DNA of 64,000 nucleotides from Natrinema versiforme (GCF_005576615.1 NZ_CP040331.1:372001-436000), one strand, 5' to 3'. Shown: positions 16,892 through 26,062, counted from the first letter of the stretch. A program made the numbers and translations. Notes: generated by a model not told the origin, from the sequence alone.

Positions 16892-16977
16892 GGGGCACCG
16901 GGATCTTTTCGCGCCAAACTGGTGTCCAGCTATAGGGCGATATTGAAGTGTTCCGAATAATAACGAATCCGTAACAG

Positions 16978-18618
16978 ATGGAGTTAGCCGATCTTATTGA
17001 CAAGAACTGGAACAGCTATGAACGTAAGCGGTTCATCAAAGACGACACCAAGACTAAGACTGACGACTTTGATCCTGAAGCATTCAAACACGACGGCTTC
17101 GATGACCGCGAGGCATACTTAGAGACGTATGCCCCAGCGCTCGCCGCTGAGGAACGCCTCGAGCAAGAGCTTAATAACTTCACACCGCCAAGGCTCAGCG
17201 AAATTAACAATTCTCCCTATCAGGCCCTTGTGATCCGGTATGGGATTCTTCGCCAGCTCATCCAGCAGGCTGACTATAATATGGAGAAGTCAGAGCTGAT
17301 TGATGCTGTTCAGGACTGGCAACGAGACCTCATTCAATCCTACGACGAAGACGACTTCCCCGAAACTGACGATCTTCTCCACCTCGCACAAGCCGCTGTC
17401 GATTATAAAGGTCAAGTGGATGATTCTGAACTCCATATGGTGTTCAGCTACTTCGAGCTTCACAACAGCGCCAACGACAGCAAACACGAGTTCTATACGT
17501 GGCTGGACTTCTTCCAACGACTTTCTGCCCTCGGTCGTTTCCCGAAGGTCTCGCGGTCGGATAGCCCCGAACACGCTCACGATACTATCGAGAAAGGGAT
17601 CTGGTCACTCCAGGAGCAGGCGCTCGTCTACGAAGTAGATGCGTCCGGTTACGATGAACTCGTTGGTATCCCCGAGGACTATATCGACAAGATCCGGGAC
17701 TGGCTATACTACGAGATGTCGGACGAGAACTATCGCCAGATGCTCGAAACGCTCGAGGTCTTTGACCGCCAGTCCGTTTTGATCGAGGCCCGCGAGCATT
17801 TCGGTGTTACTGGGAAGAATTACGGCAAAAACAAAAACCGCCGGGAAAATATCGTTCAGGCAGGTGTCTACCCAAGCGAGTTGTTGACAGAAGTCGTCCC
17901 GAAGGATGACCTCAAGGACATCGTCGACAAGTACGGACTCGATGCTCACAAGCTAAAGACAGCGGATATGGTTTCTACAATTATTGAGTACTTCGAGCTA
18001 TCCCAGAAGTCTGTCCAGGAGGATGAACCAAAGGTCGACCTGTATTTGGATGCCTACGGGGATATCGCAGATGGGGCAGTCACTGACGTGCCACCGCAGC
18101 TTCAAGATATCGTTGATGCTGACAACCCATCGGAGAAGTTGGACGTCCTGTTTGAGGATGCGACCGGGGAGATATTCCGGGAAGTGTTCAATCTCGAGGG
18201 AACGAACCAGCTTGGCCAACAGGCAACTGGTGTAGTCGCAGATGGCGAGATCGAGCAGAACAGCCAATGGCTTCTCTGGGATAATAAGCGCCGTCGTCAG
18301 GAGTTCCGTCTTGGGAGTGATGCCCGCAGTAAGATTAAAAATTATATTGACACAAAGAGTGAACAGCACGACGTAGAGTGGTTCCTCATCATCGCACCTG
18401 ATTTCACTGATCAAGCGGCATCGAACGCATTGCAGTTGGAGATGCAGGTCGGAACAGATGTTCGGTTAGTGCGAGCGGAAGATCTGAAACGGCTGGCTGA
18501 GTTGTGGCGAGAAAATTATGCAGCAGACGGGCGTGAATTACCGTTGTCGGTCTTTACCGGATCGGAGATTTTCGGTGTGGAGACTGCAGCTAGCTTGCTT
18601 GAGACACAGTTTTCGTAG
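16978..18618 (+). CDS. FokI-like PD-(D/E)XK nuclease protein
   Basis: The 546-aa protein has a long mostly helical N-terminal region (residues 1-400) and a C-terminal nuclease-like domain. Near residues 400-470 it shows D422 in VADGEI, then D435-x-K437 in WLLWDNK, followed by a helix (SDARSKIKNYID) and a hydrophobic strand (VEWFLIIAPDF). This order (D...DxK, helix, FLxVS-like strand) is like the cleavage domain of FokI. No methyltransferase is adjacent. The N-terminal region probably recognises DNA or a partner. A stand-alone defence or mobile-element nuclease is the most likely role; the family is not named with certainty. Confidence 0.6.
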   Translation: MELADLIDKNWNSYERKRFIKDDTKTKTDDFDPEAFKHDGFDDREAYLETYAPALAAEERLEQELNNFTPPRLSEINNSPYQALVIRYGILRQLIQQADYNMEKSELIDAVQDWQRDLIQSYDEDDFPETDDLLHLAQAAVDYKGQVDDSELHMVFSYFELHNSANDSKHEFYTWLDFFQRLSALGRFPKVSRSDSPEHAHDTIEKGIWSLQEQALVYEVDASGYDELVGIPEDYIDKIRDWLYYEMSDENYRQMLETLEVFDRQSVLIEAREHFGVTGKNYGKNKNRRENIVQAGVYPSELLTEVVPKDDLKDIVDKYGLDAHKLKTADMVSTIIEYFELSQKSVQEDEPKVDLYLDAYGDIADGAVTDVPPQLQDIVDADNPSEKLDVLFEDATGEIFREVFNLEGTNQLGQQATGVVADGEIEQNSQWLLWDNKRRRQEFRLGSDARSKIKNYIDTKSEQHDVEWFLIIAPDFTDQAASNALQLEMQVGTDVRLVRAEDLKRLAELWRENYAADGRELPLSVFTGSEIFGVETAASLLETQFS

Positions 18619-18663
18619 TCTTCACCGTGAATACTGGGTGGCTGGTAGGACGTATTGGTTATG

Positions 18664-18775
18664 ACTGAGTAGCCGCCGCTGGCAACTCGAGCTGTGGCTC
18701 GATGTCCACTGTGACCACGCGGTAGGTCCGGTCTCGAGTCGGCCCCTCGCACTCCACGAGATCGTACTCCGTGAG
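18664..18775 (-). pseudogene. C-terminal piece of a winged-helix regulator
   Basis: On the minus strand a segment reads WFTKLTEYDLVECEGPTRDR followed by TYRVVTVDIE and a stop. This is the wing and end of an ArsR/MarR-like haloarchaeal regulator. Nothing upstream continues it; it abuts the exonuclease fragment on the other strand. Low-confidence remnant. Confidence 0.35.
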
Positions 18776-18776
18776 T

Positions 18777-19080
18777 TTCGTGAACCATATGGACAATGCG
18801 ATCGCGAACCGTGCAAAGGAGAGTGGGGACAACACGTCGTTTTCGCCGCCGCAGGTTGAGTTCCCACAAACCGATGCCGATCGACTCTCGAGGACGCCGA
18901 CCCCGGGTCCGGTGGGAAGGTGCCGATCATCGTTGCCCCGTCGGGGATGCTGACAGGTGGGAATTCGCCGCGATATCTTGTCGAACTCACAGCGCGATTC
19001 CACTCGGCGACGGTTATGCTCACGGGCTATCAGGCTCTGCAGACGACTGGCCGGACGATCCAGAATCAGGTCGATAAGAG
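18777..19080 (+). pseudogene. Fragment of an MBL-fold (beta-CASP) nuclease
   Basis: On the plus strand, two frames joined near 18890 read FSPPQVEFPQTDADRL, then EDADPGSGGKVPIIVAPSGM followed by LTGGNSPRYL and MLTGYQALQTTGRTIQ. The APSGMLTGG and LTGYQ...TTGR motifs belong to the beta-CASP/RMMBL exonuclease family. The metal-binding N-terminal part is missing, so this is a relic. Confidence 0.6.
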
Positions 19081-19116
19081 CGATTCGAGTAGCAAAACGC
19101 GGATCCAACGCTGGGA

Positions 19117-19392
19117 CTACGAGTCGTCGGTATCCTCTTTTTCGTAGTCCTCGAGTACCTCGGACCCGGTCGCAGCGTTCTTCACGACATCAAGAGCACA
19201 GTCTCTGTAGTCGAGCAGAGAATCGTGATCGGTTGCTGGGTCTGTGGTCGCTTGACCGATCACCAGCGCCCAGAAGTTTGCTTCGGACTCGAGGCGATCG
19301 AACAGACTCCGGAGTCTCTGAACGCCAGAGTATCGATCGACGGCACGCTCTTGCCGCCGCTTGCCGAGATTACCGCTCGAGCCGTGGGCCAC
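19117..19392 (-). CDS. Hypothetical protein (91 aa)
   Basis: The 91-aa minus-strand product has typical haloarchaeal composition and a helical core (QRLRSLFDRLESEANFWALV, then YRDCALDVVKNAATGSEVL). Its N-terminus lies against the IS200/IS605 remnant, so it may be truncated there. I recognise no domain. The short acidic tail (DYEKEDTDDS) and intact frame favour a real gene or a recently shortened one. Confidence 0.5.
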   Translation of the reverse strand: MAHGSSGNLGKRRQERAVDRYSGVQRLRSLFDRLESEANFWALVIGQATTDPATDHDSLLDYRDCALDVVKNAATGSEVLEDYEKEDTDDS

Positions 19393-19407
19393 GATCTCGG
19401 CTACTAG

Positions 19408-19556
19408 GGCGACGGTGGCGCACCCTTGGGCATGCGCTTGAACAGCGGGACGCTGAACGTGAACGGAGGCTATTCTCCTGGCTCAACTGAGGCCAGAACG
19501 GGAGTCCACGCTGAATCCCACCGCTTTAGCGGTGGGTAGCTCAAGACCCCGCTGTG
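19408..19556 (+). mobile_element. 3' end of an IS200/IS605-type element (tnpB tail and right end)
   Basis: The last 43 codons of a haloarchaeal TnpB are readable at 19408-19539: [20 protein letters not shown], then [17 protein letters not shown] and a stop. This conserved tail overlaps the element's right end, which ends with the perfect hairpin CCCACCGC-TTTA-GCGGTGGG at 19517-19536. In TnpB systems this 3' region is also the scaffold of the guide (omega) RNA, and the guide lies just outside the right end. All of TnpB upstream of the tail is missing, so the element is dead as a transposon. Confidence 0.7.
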
Positions 19557-19600
19557 GCTACTCACGAGTCTACTGGAAGGCGACGACGGTCTGAAGAGCA

Positions 19601-19987
19601 TTGACACCTCCGGACCTTTCGGGAGGCAACGACCGAATTATCTCTTTCGAAGCCAGCGAAGAGGACTCGATCGAATACCAGCCGACCGAGGACACACTCG
19701 AGGACGCGGCCGCGTCCCCACACGAGTACAACGTCTACACCGAGCGCCGCGTCGAGGTCGGTCCCGACCGACTCGAGGAGTGGGCGCGAGCGAACTACGA
19801 CGACGAGACGCGCGTCAAAATCACGATGAAACACGGAACGGACGTGTTCACTCGCGGCGAGCACGTCACGACCGAGTGCCCTGTCTGTGGCGAGCAACCG
19901 ACGCTTGTGAAAGGTTTTGGTGACGACCGCGAATGGGTCTATATGGGAGACTATCGGAGTTGCACGCTCGAGGTGACCGACCGATGA
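19601..19987 (+). CDS. Small zinc-finger hypothetical protein
   Basis: The 128-aa product has a C-terminal CPVCG motif near residue 95 as half of a zinc site, and a mixed alpha/beta body (VEVGPDRLEEWARANYDDET). Only a TTG at 19601 is available as a start near the expected N-terminus. The gene begins 45 nt after the IS200/IS605 right end, which may have removed its own start and promoter. It overlaps the next gene by 4 nt (ATGA at 19984-19987), so the two form an operon. Function unknown. Confidence 0.55.
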   Translation: MTPPDLSGGNDRIISFEASEEDSIEYQPTEDTLEDAAASPHEYNVYTERRVEVGPDRLEEWARANYDDETRVKITMKHGTDVFTRGEHVTTECPVCGEQPTLVKGFGDDREWVYMGDYRSCTLEVTDR

Positions 19988-20211
19988 GTAGCCAGATCCC
20001 CGACGGCAAGTACGTCAATCTCTACTGTCCCGAATGTCAGGCGCACCCGGACGATATCGAGGTCGTATTCGACCGCGAGGACTGGTCGGTGCTTCGCCAT
20101 TCCTACTGTCTCACGTCGCTCAACGCGACGATCGACGCCGACCAACCAGTGACGGCGAGTCACCCGCCGAACGGGGAGTTCGATGACCGATTGTTTCGAA
20201 CCGACGACTAA
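19984..20211 (+). CDS. Small zinc-finger hypothetical protein (75 aa)
   Basis: The 75-aa product starts at the ATGA overlap with the previous gene. It contains CPEC near residue 15 and a further Cys in RHSYCLTSL near residue 42, so a single zinc site is possible. The adjacent pair of small CxxC proteins is of a kind often found on haloarchaeal plasmids. No function assigned. Confidence 0.55.
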   Translation: MSSQIPDGKYVNLYCPECQAHPDDIEVVFDREDWSVLRHSYCLTSLNATIDADQPVTASHPPNGEFDDRLFRTDD

Positions 20212-20315
20212 CTGCTTTTCATTCGGCACGAGGGATGTCCGCAAAACCACGAGGAAACGTACCCGGCGCAGCGTGGGCAACGACCGACGCCGGGCGGGTC
20301 TGAGACGATGATCGG

Positions 20316-20690
20316 ATGCCGCGCACGAGAACGCGGCATGCCACTCTATCACATCCGTCCCTATCAACTTCATGGCCCGCAGTTTCACTCGAAACTCGGT
20401 GTGTTGAAAACACCACGAGCGGCGCGGGGGAGTGAAAACGCCCACTCGCGGCGTACTGGGGAGAGTGTCGCGCGGTCGGAACGCGACAGGTGAATGAATG
20501 CGTGCTGGCCTGTTGAGTCCCGTGCCTACAAGGGTTGGTGGGTGGTCGGAAGGAACACTCAACCCACAAGGGGCCCGACGACGGGAGGGTAGCCCGCCGC
20601 CGGACAGGGCCGAGAAGGTGGGCCAAGCGGTAGATGTGGTGCCTATCAGTCTGCGTCGCGTGTGGGGTACGCGACATAGAACATGTTCGC
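20316..20690 (+). ncRNA. Candidate structured ncRNA, copy B
   Basis: The core at 20361-20538 is homologous to 41-216 at the left edge. Helices: TGTCGCG/CGCGACA at 20466-20472/20482-20488 with an unrelated loop; GAGTG/CACTC around an AAAACGCC loop; GGTG/CACC around TGTTGAAAA; AGTCC/GGGTT near 20514-20536. A strong 8-bp hairpin ATGCCGCG/CGCGGCAT precedes the core at 20316-20339. Unlike copy A, structured GC-rich sequence continues to about 20690, including complementary GTGGGT/ACCCAC segments and CGCGT/ACGCG at its end. No ORF of substance fits. No IsrB/IscB-like or reverse-transcriptase gene follows, so a stand-alone RNA is suggested. Family unknown; HEARO/omega-RNA-like is a hypothesis. Confidence 0.6.
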
Positions 20691-20820
20691 TCGGATCTAT
20701 ATCAACCCGGTCCCGATTCTAAGTTCCTTGGAATCGTCAGTAGTCACCACAACCCACAGATGCACTGTCCCATGTGTCTGCATGCTGACTATTGAGTAGT
20801 GACAGGCCGGACTGCTATGT

Positions 20821-20997
20821 GTGGACGAACTTGATCCGACTGGCTTTGAAGACCCGGAACAGTTCTGTGATGCGATCGCCGAATTAATCGATGCACTCGA
20901 GGACGCCGATCTCCTGACCGAGGACAAAGCAGCGGATCTACGATCTGAAATCTACCAGTCACTTGAGTTCCAAGACCCGTCTAACGGCACCGTCTAG
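20821..20997 (+). CDS. Short acidic hypothetical protein, end altered by a MITE
   Basis: A GTG-started frame of 58 codons has clear haloarchaeal character (FEDPEQFCDAIAELIDALED, then LLTEDKAADLRSEIYQSLEF). The last four codons (GTV-stop) come from the terminal repeat of the MITE at 20986, so the insertion fixed the present C-terminus. Function unknown; start uncertain. Confidence 0.4.
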   Translation: MDELDPTGFEDPEQFCDAIAELIDALEDADLLTEDKAADLRSEIYQSLEFQDPSNGTV

Positions 20998-21093
20998 TTA
21001 GCGCAGTTTGAGGAACGAGCAGGTCTGCGAGCATTGTTTCAAACCAACTCTACGACCTGCTTACTTCTCAAACCGCGCTAACTAGACGGTGCC
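20986..21093. mobile_element. 108-bp MITE derived from the IS6-family element at 29266
   Basis: Perfect 19-bp terminal inverted repeats begin GGCACCGTCTAGTTAGCGC and close at 21093. Its interior (AGCAGGTCTGCGAGCAT ... CGACCTGCTTACTTCTCAAA) matches the right end of the IS at 29266-30009. It carries no coding sequence and could have moved only by using that element's transposase. It ends the small gene at 20821. Confidence 0.75.
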
Positions 21094-21109
21094 GAGATAG
21101 CCATCTTAT

Positions 21110-21690
21110 CTTATGGATACACGTTAGCGGCGTTCTGATCCAACGTTTTTGTATCGGAATCCGGGACCGTATTTAAGAAGTTCAGTTTGGAGGGATTTTG
21201 CACTATCAACGAGAAACGTGGTGTCGTCTAGGGCAGTGATCTTCAGTACGTTCCTGCAGAAACCGTTCTGCCAATGCGGTCGTAATCGGCGGAAACAGCC
21301 TCGTATGGAGCGTTTTGTTTGTTTAGTAATCAACAGCAGTGTACAGCCAATAGCGATATTCGTCGAGTTGAATCACGGTCTCGTCGAGCGCGATATAATT
21401 CGGATTCGCGTCAACTGCCAGCTGTAGATTACGCTTTTCCCCTAGTTGTTTACAGTTTTTCGACTGGGAGTGATACCAAACTTCTCTAATTCACGTATAG
21501 TATTCTGACGGGTTAGGTCATCGGGTTGAATAGAATGTCAGTATTATCAGCTGATGCGGTGTCTGCTATCACTTCACAAAACGCAAATCGATTTAGTCGC
21601 TGCACCCGCTGAGGCGGTCTATTTCGGCATGAGCACCGCGAAACCGCGTCGGCTTACCTTTCACGCGTAACGGAACAGCACTGAGCGAAC
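21110..21690 (-). pseudogene. Heavily decayed IS6-family transposase
   Basis: Minus-strand pieces match the intact IS6 copy at 45519: FLVDSAKSLQTELLKYGPGF (second Asp region), a segment around HWQNGFCRNVLKI, and N-terminal traces near 21590-21640. Multiple frameshifts and stops interrupt it. It is the third and oldest copy of this element type in the window. The remaining 21691-21934 shows no gene and holds the upstream region of the next gene. Confidence 0.6.
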
Positions 21691-21934
21691 CATCGTGACC
21701 AGATGAGTTGATTCCGATACGAAGACTGAAACGCGCGTTTTTGGGCAGATCATTTCGAAAACGTCACGCCTCACTTCTTCAACCTGATCTGAACACCGTC
21801 TGAATTGCGAGCCTCTTCGTATCAATGTTGGGGACTCGGAGTAGTGCTCCCTGACTACTAAACTAAAACTAACCGTTGATTAGCACGACGGCTCCGTCAT
21901 CGGATCCTCGTCTGGTGGCTGAAGCCGAGTAACC

Positions 21935-22369
21935 ATGGATACACAACGAACAGTACAAACGATTCGTCTCGAGACGGCAACATCGATTATCGAAGCAGCC
22001 GAACAGCGCGCAGAAGAGATATCGAACCCGATGGTCATCACTGTCGCCAATCGCGAGGGCAATCTTGTCGCGCAGCATCGGATGGACGATGCGTGGCTCG
22101 CGTCGGTCGATATCTCGCGTAATAAGGCGTTCACTGCGGCCTCGTTGAAAATGCCGACACACGAACTGGCCGAACCGTCTCAACCCGGTGAATCGCTGTA
22201 TGGTCTTCAGAACACCAACGACGGTCGCATGGTTATCTTCGGGGGCGGCTACCCACTCGAGCGAGACGGGGAAGTCGTCGGGGCGATCGGCGTCAGCGGC
22301 GGCGCCGTCGAGCAAGACCGAGATGTCGCGGAAGCCGGCGTCAGTACGTTCGAAACGCTCACGTCGTAA
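21935..22369 (+). CDS. GlcG/HbpS family protein
   Basis: The 144-aa protein matches the GlcG/HbpS (DUF336) fold: an N-terminal helix (IEAAEQRAEEI), the strand segment PMVITVANREGNLVAQHRMD, the helix SRNKAFTAASLKMPT, and the glycine-rich end GGGYPLERDGEVVGAIGVSG. HbpS members bind haem or corrinoids and GlcG members accompany glycolate or diol catabolism; the ligand here is unknown. It precedes a convergent TrmB regulator. The frame and length are normal for the family. Confidence 0.8.
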   Translation: MDTQRTVQTIRLETATSIIEAAEQRAEEISNPMVITVANREGNLVAQHRMDDAWLASVDISRNKAFTAASLKMPTHELAEPSQPGESLYGLQNTNDGRMVIFGGGYPLERDGEVVGAIGVSGGAVEQDRDVAEAGVSTFETLTS

Positions 22370-22446
22370 CGTCTCACTCACAGCGCCGGAACAACGACTC
22401 CCTCGGACGCGTCACTCGCGTGATCGCCTCGCGGTGCTTGAGTCCG

Positions 22447-23265
22447 TTACGCAACGTCGTCTCCCCTTTGAACGGTCTCGACAGGTCGGGGGACCGTTTT
22501 ACGCCCGTTCTCCCAGAGGAGATCGAAGAGTTGCGATTGGGTCCGATAGAGCGTATCGCTCGTGGTCGAGACTCCGACGTAGCCGTTGGCGTTGGTGGCG
22601 GCGAACGCGACCAATACGTGCGCGTTATCGTAGAGGTAAATCCTTCCCTCGATGGTCTCGACACGGCGAATATCCATGATTTCCTCGGCGCGATCGTAGA
22701 CGGCGGGTTCGATCGTCTGGCCCTCCGAGACGACCGCCTGGATCGTCGTTCCCGTCTCGGCCTTCCGCGTCAGCTCCTCGACGTGGTGGTTGAGAATGCG
22801 CTCGAAGCTGACCGGCGTCGTGATCATCCGAATCTCCGCGGTCGCTGCGGTCGTGAGTTCGGAGAGCTTCTCGAGGATGCGGTGGCGATCGGAATATGTC
22901 CAGCAGATCTCCGATCGCTCGGTCGGCGCCGTTTCGTCGTCGACCGCATCCGCGAGCCGTTCCCCGAGGAGTTGCATTCGAGACAGTTCCTCGTCGTACT
23001 GGCGCTGTTTGAACTCGCAGAACCGCTCGATCGCAGTCTCAGGGTCGACGGGACCGAATTTCTTCGGTCGGCCCGGCTGGATGTCGACGAATCCCTTCTG
23101 CGAGAGATCGTCGAGCGCGTCATACACTCGCGGTTGCGGAACGTCAGCGCCGTCGGAGATTTCCTGGGCGGTCGAGATGCCGCGCTGTAAGAGACACGCG
23201 TAAGCGTGGGCCTCGTATTCAGATAACCCGAGTTCCTTGAGGTACATCGACGGATCAGTTTCCAT
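22447..23265 (-). CDS. TrmB-family transcriptional regulator
   Basis: The 272-aa protein has an N-terminal TrmB winged helix (residues 1-80: [20 protein letters not shown], then [20 protein letters not shown]), a short coiled linker (about 85-110) and a C-terminal effector domain (about 120-255, with [14 protein letters not shown]). TrmB proteins act as sugar- or metabolite-responsive repressors or activators. It lies convergent to the GlcG-like gene and divergent from amt, with an imperfect palindrome at 23308-23332 just upstream, probably its own operator. Regulation of the adjacent amt/glnK genes is possible but not shown. Confidence 0.85.
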   Translation of the reverse strand: METDPSMYLKELGLSEYEAHAYACLLQRGISTAQEISDGADVPQPRVYDALDDLSQKGFVDIQPGRPKKFGPVDPETAIERFCEFKQRQYDEELSRMQLLGERLADAVDDETAPTERSEICWTYSDRHRILEKLSELTTAATAEIRMITTPVSFERILNHHVEELTRKAETGTTIQAVVSEGQTIEPAVYDRAEEIMDIRRVETIEGRIYLYDNAHVLVAFAATNANGYVGVSTTSDTLYRTQSQLFDLLWENGRKTVPRPVETVQRGDDVA

Positions 23266-23693
23266 ACGCTACTGAGCGTAGGCTGTAGTTGAAGTGTTTT
23301 CCCTATACCACACACAATGTGATTGTGAGTGGCTAAATGGGAATATATATACGTCATATGTTTGGATAAGATTGGGTTAAAAGCCCATATTTGTAATAGT
23401 GTATCTCCCCGCTTACTACTGACCAGTTGTGACTAGTGTATAACTCCCATCCGTCGATAGAGATAGGAGAAGATGTTGCAGAACCCCATCAAATACAGGG
23501 ATTAGAAAATTATGAGTGATAAAGTTCCGAGAAAACACAATATATGTCCGGGCACTAATCATCGATGTGTATCGTTCGCTGATCCGACTTCTCGGACGCC
23601 GCGCCATTGGACGGGGCACGACGTTGCGGTCCCGTCAGTCGGACAACAGTCCTCAAGTCAGCGGCTTCCGACCGGCTCGAACCGGGTGAGTCG
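23266..23693. other. Divergent intergenic region between trmB and amt
   Basis: No coding sequence is supported in these 428 bases. The region holds the palindrome at 23308-23332, an AT-rich TATA-like stretch near 23343-23352 (ATATATATAC) and further AT-rich sequence near 23500-23545. Confidence 0.5.
23308..23332. promoter_or_regulatory. Imperfect palindrome upstream of the TrmB gene
   Basis: The arms CCACaCACAA and TTGTGaGTGG mirror each other with one mismatch around a 5-bp centre. The site is 43 nt upstream of the TrmB start codon, close to where the promoter should lie. It is a candidate operator for TrmB autoregulation (inference). Confidence 0.4.
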
Positions 23694-25067
23694 ATGTTAG
23701 CGGTCCCTTTGCAGGCCGATCCGGAGATCGTCGCCGAAGGTGTCAACCTCGTCTGGGTCCTCGTGGCGACCTTCCTCGTGTTCTTCATGCACGCGGGCTT
23801 CGGCATGCTCGAGTCCGGACAGGTCCGCTCGAAGAACGTGGCCAACCAGCTCACGAAGAACGTGCTCACGTGGGGCGTCGGCGTCATCGCCTACTTCTTC
23901 GTCGGTGCCGGCGTCTCGGCGGCCGTCGCCGCACTCACCACCGGTGGGGGAATAGACGGTGCATTCAGCTACATCAACGGCGGGTCGACGGTCTGGGCGA
24001 ACTGGCTGTTCGGCGCGGCGTTCTCGATGGTGGCCGCGTCCATCGTCTCGGGCGCTGTCGCCGAGCGGGCACAACTCGGCGGCTACCTCGTGTTCACGGT
24101 GTTCGTCGGGGCGCTGATCTACCCCGTTGCGACGGGGCTAACCTGGGGCGGCGGCTTCCTAGCGGAACTCGGATTTCAGGACTTCGCCGGCGCGGCGATC
24201 GTCCACATGACCGGCGGCGTCTGCGGCCTCACCGCCGCGTACGTCATCGGACCGCGGGTCGATAAGTTCGACGAGAACGGGACCGCCAACGTCATTCCCG
24301 GCCACTCCCTCCCGTACGCGATCCTCGGGACGCTTATCCTCGCGTTCGGGTGGTACGGCTTCAACGTCGGGACCGCAGTCGAGGTCTTCCAGGTCTCCGA
24401 CGGCGGCGAACTGGCGCTCGGCGACTACGCCTACGCGGGCCGGGTCGCGCTCAACACGGCGCTGGTGATGGGTGCCGGTAGCATTGGTGCCGCGGCCGTC
24501 GGCTACGCCCGCCGGGGCAAGGTTGACACGCTCATGACCGCCAACGGGCTCCTCGCGGGCCTCGTCAGCGTCTGTTCCATCGCGGCGGTCTCGAGCTGGA
24601 CCGGGACGCTCGTAGTCGGTCTCGTCGCCGGTATCCAGGTCCCACTGGTGTTCGACCTGCTCGAGCGCGTCGGTATCGACGACGTCTGTGCGGTCTTCCC
24701 GGTTCACGGCTCCGCCGGCGTCCTCAGCGCCCTCGCCTACCCCTTCGTCGACACAACCTCGACGTTCTCGGTCTCGCAGCTCGTCTCCCAGATCGCCGGC
24801 GTCGTCGTCCTCGCGATCTGGGCGGCCGGGATCACTCTCCTCATCTACGGGATACTGAAGGCCATCGGCTGGGCTCGTGTGACCCGCGAGGAGGAAATCG
24901 AGGGGTTGGACGCATCGGAGCACGGGATCGAAACCTACCCCGAGTTCGGGTCGAACTTCGTCGATGATGTCACCGGTTCCGGTCGCGTTCCGGACGGTTC
25001 CGACGGGACACCTGCGGCAGACGGCGGTGAGCGAACCGACGGCGGCGAGGTGAGCGACGATGTCTGA
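23694..25067 (+). CDS. amt: Ammonium transporter Amt
   Basis: The 457-aa integral membrane protein of the Amt/MEP/Rh family forms trimeric channels for ammonium uptake. About 11 membrane segments are visible. Twin pore histidines appear in [13 protein letters not shown] and VFPVHGSAG, and the N-terminal region contains [19 protein letters not shown], all diagnostic. The C-terminal tail (after [10 protein letters not shown]) is the segment that PII proteins contact. ATG 23694 is chosen because upstream residues lack membrane or signal character. The gene overlaps the PII gene by 8 nt, the classical amt-glnK pairing. Confidence 0.95.
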   Translation: MLAVPLQADPEIVAEGVNLVWVLVATFLVFFMHAGFGMLESGQVRSKNVANQLTKNVLTWGVGVIAYFFVGAGVSAAVAALTTGGGIDGAFSYINGGSTVWANWLFGAAFSMVAASIVSGAVAERAQLGGYLVFTVFVGALIYPVATGLTWGGGFLAELGFQDFAGAAIVHMTGGVCGLTAAYVIGPRVDKFDENGTANVIPGHSLPYAILGTLILAFGWYGFNVGTAVEVFQVSDGGELALGDYAYAGRVALNTALVMGAGSIGAAAVGYARRGKVDTLMTANGLLAGLVSVCSIAAVSSWTGTLVVGLVAGIQVPLVFDLLERVGIDDVCAVFPVHGSAGVLSALAYPFVDTTSTFSVSQLVSQIAGVVVLAIWAAGITLLIYGILKAIGWARVTREEEIEGLDASEHGIETYPEFGSNFVDDVTGSGRVPDGSDGTPAADGGERTDGGEVSDDV

Positions 25068-25407
25068 TATCGAAATGGTCGTCGGCTATGTTCGGTCTGA
25101 CAAGCTAAGTGCGGTCAAACGGGCGCTTTCCGAGGTCGGTGCGCCCTCGCTGACGGTCACGAACGTCTCGGGTCGCGGCTCGCAACCCGTGAAAAAGAGC
25201 CAGTGGCGCGGCGAAGAGTACACGGTCGATCTCCACCAGAAGGTCAAAGTCGAGTGCGTCGTGGCGGATATTCCCACGTCCGACGTCATCGATGCCATCG
25301 CCGACGCGGCGAAGACCGGCAAACCGGGCGACGGCAAGATCTTCGTGATACCGGTCGAGAGCGCGTACCAGATCCGCACCGGTGCAACCGGAACGGACGC
25401 GGTCTGA
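25060..25407 (+). CDS. glnK: PII nitrogen regulatory protein
   Basis: The 115-aa protein matches GlnK/GlnB: the beta-strand start [19 protein letters not shown], the T-loop with [12 protein letters not shown] including the tyrosine at the usual modifiable position, the Walker-like [13 protein letters not shown] near residues 85-97, and the terminal [16 protein letters not shown] trimers sense ATP/ADP and 2-oxoglutarate and plug the Amt pore. The 8-nt overlap with amt indicates translational coupling and a shared nitrogen response. Confidence 0.95.
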   Translation: MSDIEMVVGYVRSDKLSAVKRALSEVGAPSLTVTNVSGRGSQPVKKSQWRGEEYTVDLHQKVKVECVVADIPTSDVIDAIADAAKTGKPGDGKIFVIPVESAYQIRTGATGTDAV

Positions 25408-25414
25408 GTCGGCC

Positions 25415-25855
25415 ATGGATCGATTCGACGATCGACTCGTCGACGCCTGCCGACGAAACGGCGACGTGACCGACCGCGACGGGACGACGAAGCTCATCCG
25501 AAGGCGCTTGCGGCTGCTCGAGGCCGACGATGCGCTCAAAGACGTGGCGGTCCGCGTCAATTACGACCGACTCGGTTATCGCACCGCGGTCATCTGGCTG
25601 ACGGTCGATATGGCCGTCGTCGATCACTGCATCGAGCGACTCCAAGCGCGTCCGGCCTTCGTTACCGTTTACGAAGTGTCGGGGACGCCGAACGTGTTCG
25701 CCGTCGGCAAGTTCCGGCACGAACTGGCGCTTGCGACCTGTCTCGAGGATCTACTGACGGCGACCGACGTTCGATCGGTGTCGGTCGATCGCGTAGAGGC
25801 GGTCGTTGAGGAAGGGCCGCCAGTCAATCCACCGGACGCAATCCGTTCTCGCTGA
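25415..25855 (+). CDS. Small Lrp/AsnC-like or ligand-binding protein
   Basis: The 146-aa protein begins 8 nt after glnK ends. Residues 1-45 look like a short helical DNA-binding segment (DGTTKLIRRRLRLLEADDAL). Residues 50-130 resemble an Lrp/AsnC RAM-type ligand domain (VRVNYDRLGYRTAVIWLTVD, then PAFVTVYEVSGTPNVFAVGK). The canonical Lrp helix-turn-helix is shortened. Its place in the amt-glnK operon suggests a nitrogen-related regulator. Class assignment is moderate. Confidence 0.6.
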   Translation: MDRFDDRLVDACRRNGDVTDRDGTTKLIRRRLRLLEADDALKDVAVRVNYDRLGYRTAVIWLTVDMAVVDHCIERLQARPAFVTVYEVSGTPNVFAVGKFRHELALATCLEDLLTATDVRSVSVDRVEAVVEEGPPVNPPDAIRSR

Positions 25856-26062
25856 CCGGCGAGTGACCGTCGATTTCGCCGCGAGACGTTCCGTTTTCGC
25901 CGCTTTCGATCTGAGTCGATAGCCGCCGGTCCCACGCGATCGGTCCCGTCTCGCCGCTTACTACGCCTGGGTTGTAAACAATCCCCAATACGAAACCGAC
26001 CACAGAGTAGACCGTCGGCTCGCTCACTCGACGAACGTCCGGTGATCGGGCCAGATCAAACC

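Noticed and set aside
20316-20690. Group II intron or RNase P RNA as identity of the structured repeat
   Set aside because: No domain V-like terminal hairpin or reverse transcriptase is present for an intron, and the conserved RNase P core motifs (ACAGAAA-like) are absent.
22420-23190. Long plus-strand frame inside the TrmB gene
   Set aside because: It is a GC-rich shadow of the minus-strand TrmB gene, which has clear family motifs; the plus-strand translation is Arg/Asp-repetitive and unlike a real protein.
24159-24923. 254-codon minus-strand frame inside amt
   Set aside because: It is a typical antisense shadow of a GC-rich membrane protein gene (low-complexity Asp/Arg), while Amt motifs on the plus strand are unambiguous.
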